Part shown: one piece after another, positions 61,010-64,000 of the stretch
Layout: each line of letters opens with the position of its first letter
Position numbering within the stretch: position 1 is the first letter of the stretch
NCBI GenBank assembly: GCA_045563675.1
Contig: JBJLIX010000001.1
Span: 248,001 to 312,000 of the forward strand
Origin: AEGEAN-183 sp045563675
Lineage (GTDB): Bacteria > Pseudomonadota > Gammaproteobacteria > Magnimaribacterales > Magnimaribacteraceae
Length of the DNA stretch: 64,000 bases
Direction of reading: 5' to 3'
Notes under the pieces: generated by a model
What the model was told of the DNA's origin: nothing
Databases searched by the model: none
What the model saw: only the letters and a program-made list of their open reading frames with translations
Program-made: the position numbers and the translations under genes

Positions 61010-63556
61010 CTATTCCTGATCAATAAATTCTTCGCTTATACGAGCTAAACTTATAAGGCTTTCACTATCTTTTAATTTAATAACTGTAACTCCTTGAGTA
61101 TTCCTTCCTATAACATTAATCTCTGAAACCTTGGTTCTTACTAACATTCCTTTGTTAGTAATTAACATGACTTGATCTTCATTAGATACCTGGGCTGCAC
61201 CAATCAATTGTCCGTTTCGATCAGAAGTTTGCATAGCTATTACACCTTTTGCTCCTCTTCTAGTTTTTCTAAAATCACTGGATACGGATCTTTTGCCATA
61301 ACCATTTTCACTTACAGTAAGAATTGTTGCATCCTCTTCAGGAATAATTAAAGAAATAACTTGATGGCTTTTATCAAGTTTAATTCCTCTTACTCCTTGA
61401 GCGTTCCTTCCCATAGACCTAACTTCAGACTCAGAAAAATGAGCTGCCTTTCCTGCATTTGAAACAAGCATTACAAATTTCTTTCCATCAGTTACCCTTG
61501 TTCCCACTAGTTCATCGTCACCAACTAAAGTTATAGCCCGCTTTCCACCCTTTCTTTGATTTGAGAATTCACTAAGTGGTGTTTTCTTAACGGTACCAGT
61601 CTTTGTTGCCATAAGAATAAAATGCCCTTCTTTGTAATCTTCTACGGGTACCATGCTAGTTATTCTTTCATCTTCGTTTAGTCTAATTAAATTGACTAAA
61701 GGCCTTCCTTTAGCCGCCCTGCCAGCCGCAGGAATATCGTAAACTTTTAACCAGTAAACTTGGCCTAGGTTTGAAAAGCATAGTAGGGTTGTATGAGTAT
61801 TGGCCACCAAAAGTTGCTCAACAAAATCTTCTTCTTTTACCGAAGCGGCAGTCTTTCCAGTACCCCCTCTTCTTTGAGACCTATACTCATCTAGAGGTTG
61901 TGTCTTTGCATAACCTTCATGTGAAATAGTAACCACTCTATCTTCTGGTGTTATTAAATCCTCGGCACTTAAATCTCCAACTGAGTCTTGAATTAAGGTT
62001 TTTCTTTCATCTTTATATTTTTCTTGTATCTCTTTTAACTCATCACTGACTACCTGTACAAGCCTAGAGTTATCTGAAAGTATTTCCATTAAAGATCCTA
62101 TTAAATCTATTATTTCTTCATATTCTTTTATTAGCCGATCTTGCTCTAGTCCAGTTAATCTTTGTAATCTCATATCTAAGATTGCCTGAGCTTGAATATC
62201 AGACAACTGATAGGTGCTTCCTTTCAACCCTATATTTTTATCTAAATCTTCTGGTCTGCACGCCTCCGCTCCTGCTTTCTTTAACATTTTTGAGATGTTT
62301 CCAGCTTTCCACTTTTTAGAGAGAAGTTTCGATCTTGCTTCATTTCCATCTTTAGACTTTTTAATAAGCTCTATCATTGAATCTATATTCGAAAGAGCTA
62401 TAGTGAGCCCCTCAAGAATATGACCCCTTTCTCTAGCTTTCCTTAACTCAAAAAATGTTCTTTTAGAAACTACTTCCTTTCTAAAACTAAAGAAAATTCC
62501 TAAAATCTCCTTAAGGGAAAGAAGCTTGGGCTCTGTTCCTACTAGAGCAACATTGTTTATTCCAAATACTGATTGCATTTGGGTTTGTTTATATAAGTTA
62601 TTAAGAACAACATCTGCAACAGCACTAGTTCTTAGTTCAATGACTATCCTTACGGGATTATCTTTGTCAGACTCATCTCTAACTTCTCTAATTCCCTCTA
62701 TTTTTTTATCTCGCATCAAGTAAGCAATACTCTCGACTAGTTTTGCTTTATTGACCATATATGGTATTTCCGTAACGATTATTCTTGGCTTCCCTTCATC
62801 CTCTCCTTGAATATTAGTTTTAGCTCTTATTTGTACTTTTCCTTTTCCAGTTTCATAGGCACTTCTAATTCCAGATCTACCATTTATTATCCCCCCTGTA
62901 GGAAAATCAGGACCCGGGATAAGCTTAATAAGTTCATCTATGGAAATTTCAGGGTTTTCTATATAAGCAAGACACGCAGAAATTGATTCATCTAAATTAT
63001 GTGGGGCCATATTGGTAGCCATTCCAACAGCTATTCCTGAAGAACCATTAACAAGTAAATTTGGAATTCTTGCAGGAAGAACATCAGGCATTGTTTCTTG
63101 GCCATCGTAATTTTCAATGAACTTTACGGTTTCTTTATCTAAATCTTCAAGCAATTCATGTGCTATTCTTTCCATTCTTACTTCTGTATATCTGGCCGCT
63201 GCAGGAGGATCTCCATCCATGGAACCAAAATTTCCCTGACCTTCCACTAGGGTATATCTTAGACTCCACCACTGCGCCATTCTGACTATAGTTTCATAAG
63301 CAGCAGTATCTCCATGGGGATGATATTTACCTGTTACATCTCCAACTATTCTCATAGATTTTTTGGGAGGCTTATTCCAGTCATTGTTTAATACATGCAT
63401 TGCATAAAGGATTCTTCTATGGACTGGCTTTAAACCATCTCTAGCATCGGGTAATGCCCTTCCTACTATTACATGCATTGCATAATTTAGATAAGACTGC
63501 TTTAGCTCATCTTCTAAGTTAATAGGAACTATTTCTTTTGCTGCTATTTCGCCCAT
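61010..63556 (-). CDS. gyrA: DNA gyrase subunit A
   Basis: The breakage-reunion domain has catalytic Tyr123 in AARYTEVRMERI. The quinolone-pocket segment HPHGDTAAYETIVRM carries Thr84 and Glu88 at the positions of E. coli Ser83 and Asp87. The C-terminal pinwheel starts with the GyrA box QRRGGTGK. The length is 848. It heads the serC-pheA-hisC-tyrA-aroA block. Confidence 0.97.
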   Translation of the reverse strand: MGEIAAKEIVPINLEDELKQSYLNYAMHVIVGRALPDARDGLKPVHRRILYAMHVLNNDWNKPPKKSMRIVGDVTGKYHPHGDTAAYETIVRMAQWWSLRYTLVEGQGNFGSMDGDPPAAARYTEVRMERIAHELLEDLDKETVKFIENYDGQETMPDVLPARIPNLLVNGSSGIAVGMATNMAPHNLDESISACLAYIENPEISIDELIKLIPGPDFPTGGIINGRSGIRSAYETGKGKVQIRAKTNIQGEDEGKPRIIVTEIPYMVNKAKLVESIAYLMRDKKIEGIREVRDESDKDNPVRIVIELRTSAVADVVLNNLYKQTQMQSVFGINNVALVGTEPKLLSLKEILGIFFSFRKEVVSKRTFFELRKARERGHILEGLTIALSNIDSMIELIKKSKDGNEARSKLLSKKWKAGNISKMLKKAGAEACRPEDLDKNIGLKGSTYQLSDIQAQAILDMRLQRLTGLEQDRLIKEYEEIIDLIGSLMEILSDNSRLVQVVSDELKEIQEKYKDERKTLIQDSVGDLSAEDLITPEDRVVTISHEGYAKTQPLDEYRSQRRGGTGKTAASVKEEDFVEQLLVANTHTTLLCFSNLGQVYWLKVYDIPAAGRAAKGRPLVNLIRLNEDERITSMVPVEDYKEGHFILMATKTGTVKKTPLSEFSNQRKGGKRAITLVGDDELVGTRVTDGKKFVMLVSNAGKAAHFSESEVRSMGRNAQGVRGIKLDKSHQVISLIIPEEDATILTVSENGYGKRSVSSDFRKTRRGAKGVIAMQTSDRNGQLIGAAQVSNEDQVMLITNKGMLVRTKVSEINVIGRNTQGVTVIKLKDSESLISLARISEEFIDQE

Positions 63557-63594
63557 AGTTTGTTTATTTTTGTTTTTTCTAAAGAATTAAATGA

Positions 63595-63612
63595 ATAAGC
63601 TAGAAAGCTTAT
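63595..63612. promoter_or_regulatory. Perfect 7-bp inverted repeat in the gyrA leader
   Basis: ATAAGCT and AGCTTAT arms flank a 4-nt loop, 38 nt ahead of the gyrA ATG. On the transcript it would form a small UUCU-loop hairpin. No T-tract follows, so it is not a terminator. A protein-binding site or leader structure is possible. Confidence 0.35.
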
Positions 63613-63659
63613 AAATAAAGACTTTTTTGATGTTAAATGAGGTGCCAACTTGGACTAGA

Positions 63660-63668
63660 ATTTTAACA
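63660..63668 (-). promoter_or_regulatory. Candidate extended -10 promoter of gyrA
   Basis: TGTTAAAAT on the minus strand fits the extended -10 form TGnTATAAT with one mismatch in the hexamer. It lies about 104 nt ahead of the gyrA ATG, within the 161-nt pntB-gyrA gap. No good -35 is apparent, which extended -10 promoters do not need. Confidence 0.4.
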
Positions 63669-63717
63669 TATTTTGAAGTTTAAATGGGATGATAATCTAG
63701 CTAATTTAAGGTCTCTT

Positions 63718-64000
63718 TTATCCTTTAAATTCTGCTACTAAAGAAGATACAGATTCTTTAGCATCTCCAAACAACATTCTAGTATTAGATTTAAAAAATA
63801 AAGGATTTTCTATACCTGCAAAACCTGCAGCCATAGACCTTTTTAGAACAAAAACTGTTTTAGCACGATCTACTTCTATAATGGGCATTCCGTATATGGG
63901 ACTACTTTCATTTTCTTTAGCATCAGGATTTACAACATCATTTGCTCCAATCACTATGCAAACATCAGTAGTTTCCATTATTGGGTTCACATCTTCAGGT
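63718..64000 (-). CDS. pntB: NAD(P) transhydrogenase subunit beta, C-terminal part (cut by window edge)
   Basis: The proton-pumping transhydrogenase beta subunit. The frame is open to the window end and its first readable residues (PEDVNPIMETTDV) are well inside the protein, so the true start lies beyond 64000. The NADP(H)-binding domain III is recognisable from VIGANDVVNP, GMPIIEVDRAK, FVLKRSMAAGFAGIENPLF and MLFGDAK. It ends 161 nt ahead of gyrA. Confidence 0.95.
   Translation of the reverse strand, partial: PEDVNPIMETTDVCIVIGANDVVNPDAKENESSPIYGMPIIEVDRAKTVFVLKRSMAAGFAGIENPLFFKSNTRMLFGDAKESVSSLVAEFKG

Overview
The window is a 64-kb piece of an AT-rich, tightly packed gammaproteobacterial chromosome. 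Every gene I can support, including both tRNAs, lies on the minus strand, so transcription runs from high to low coordinates. The order gyrA-serC-pheA-hisC-tyrA-aroA-cmk-rpsA-ihfB, followed by an O-antigen locus that starts with wzz and ends with a wbpM-type gene, is the arrangement I know from Pseudomonas. The low GC, intergenic gaps of a few bases and short versions of some enzymes (for example a 280-residue RNase D) suggest a streamlined marine lineage such as SAR86. That placement is inference.

Layout in transcription order: the end of pntB (cut by the window edge); gyrA; an amino-acid and housekeeping operon (serC, pheA, hisC, tyrA, aroA, cmk, rpsA, ihfB); gmhA, a LapA-like gene, pyrF, a cupin, uvrC and pgsA (63.6-48.5 kb). 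Then comes a 47-kb surface-polysaccharide island (48.5-1.2 kb), followed by tRNA-Cys(GCA), tRNA-Leu(UAA) and rnd. In E. coli pgsA is followed directly by glyW-cysT-leuZ, so here the island separates pgsA from cysT-leuZ, and I see no tRNA-Gly.

The island is modular. (a) 47.5-39.2 kb: a CDP-sugar module (rfbF, rfbG, an rfbH-like dehydrase, SDRs, an RmlC-like epimerase and a split transketolase), likely making a branched or dideoxy CDP-sugar. (b) 39.2-34.0 kb: a GtrB/GtrA/GT39 cassette and rmlB-rmlA-rmlC. (c) 34.0-22.9 kb: a PglK-like ABC flippase and an acetamidino-nonulosonate-type module (PseB-like, CMP-sugar synthetase, WbpG-type amidotransferase, HisH, HisF, a second WbpG-like protein with an altered PP-loop, NeuB family). 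(d) 22.9-18.9 kb: manC, a methyltransferase, rmlD and a glycosyltransferase. (e) 18.9-8.6 kb: an AsnB-like amidotransferase, glycosyltransferases, methyltransferases, a Wzy candidate and Wzx. (f) 8.6-1.2 kb: WbpP/WbpO-type UDP-GalNAcA enzymes, then a glycosyltransferase, a WbpV-like reductase, a WbpL-like initiating transferase and WbpM.

Together the genes would supply dTDP-rhamnose, UDP-GalNAcA (possibly amidated), UDP-QuiNAc or FucNAc, a CDP-linked unusual sugar and a CMP-nonulosonate. These would be assembled on undecaprenyl phosphate, flipped, polymerised and length-controlled. The best candidates for new biochemistry are the nonulosonate module, which lacks PseC/PseH/PseG-type enzymes but carries two WbpG-like proteins and a HisF without its catalytic aspartates, and the CDP-sugar module, which pairs an Fe-S-less RfbH-like dehydrase with a split transketolase. 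No stretch longer than about 170 bases lacks a gene.
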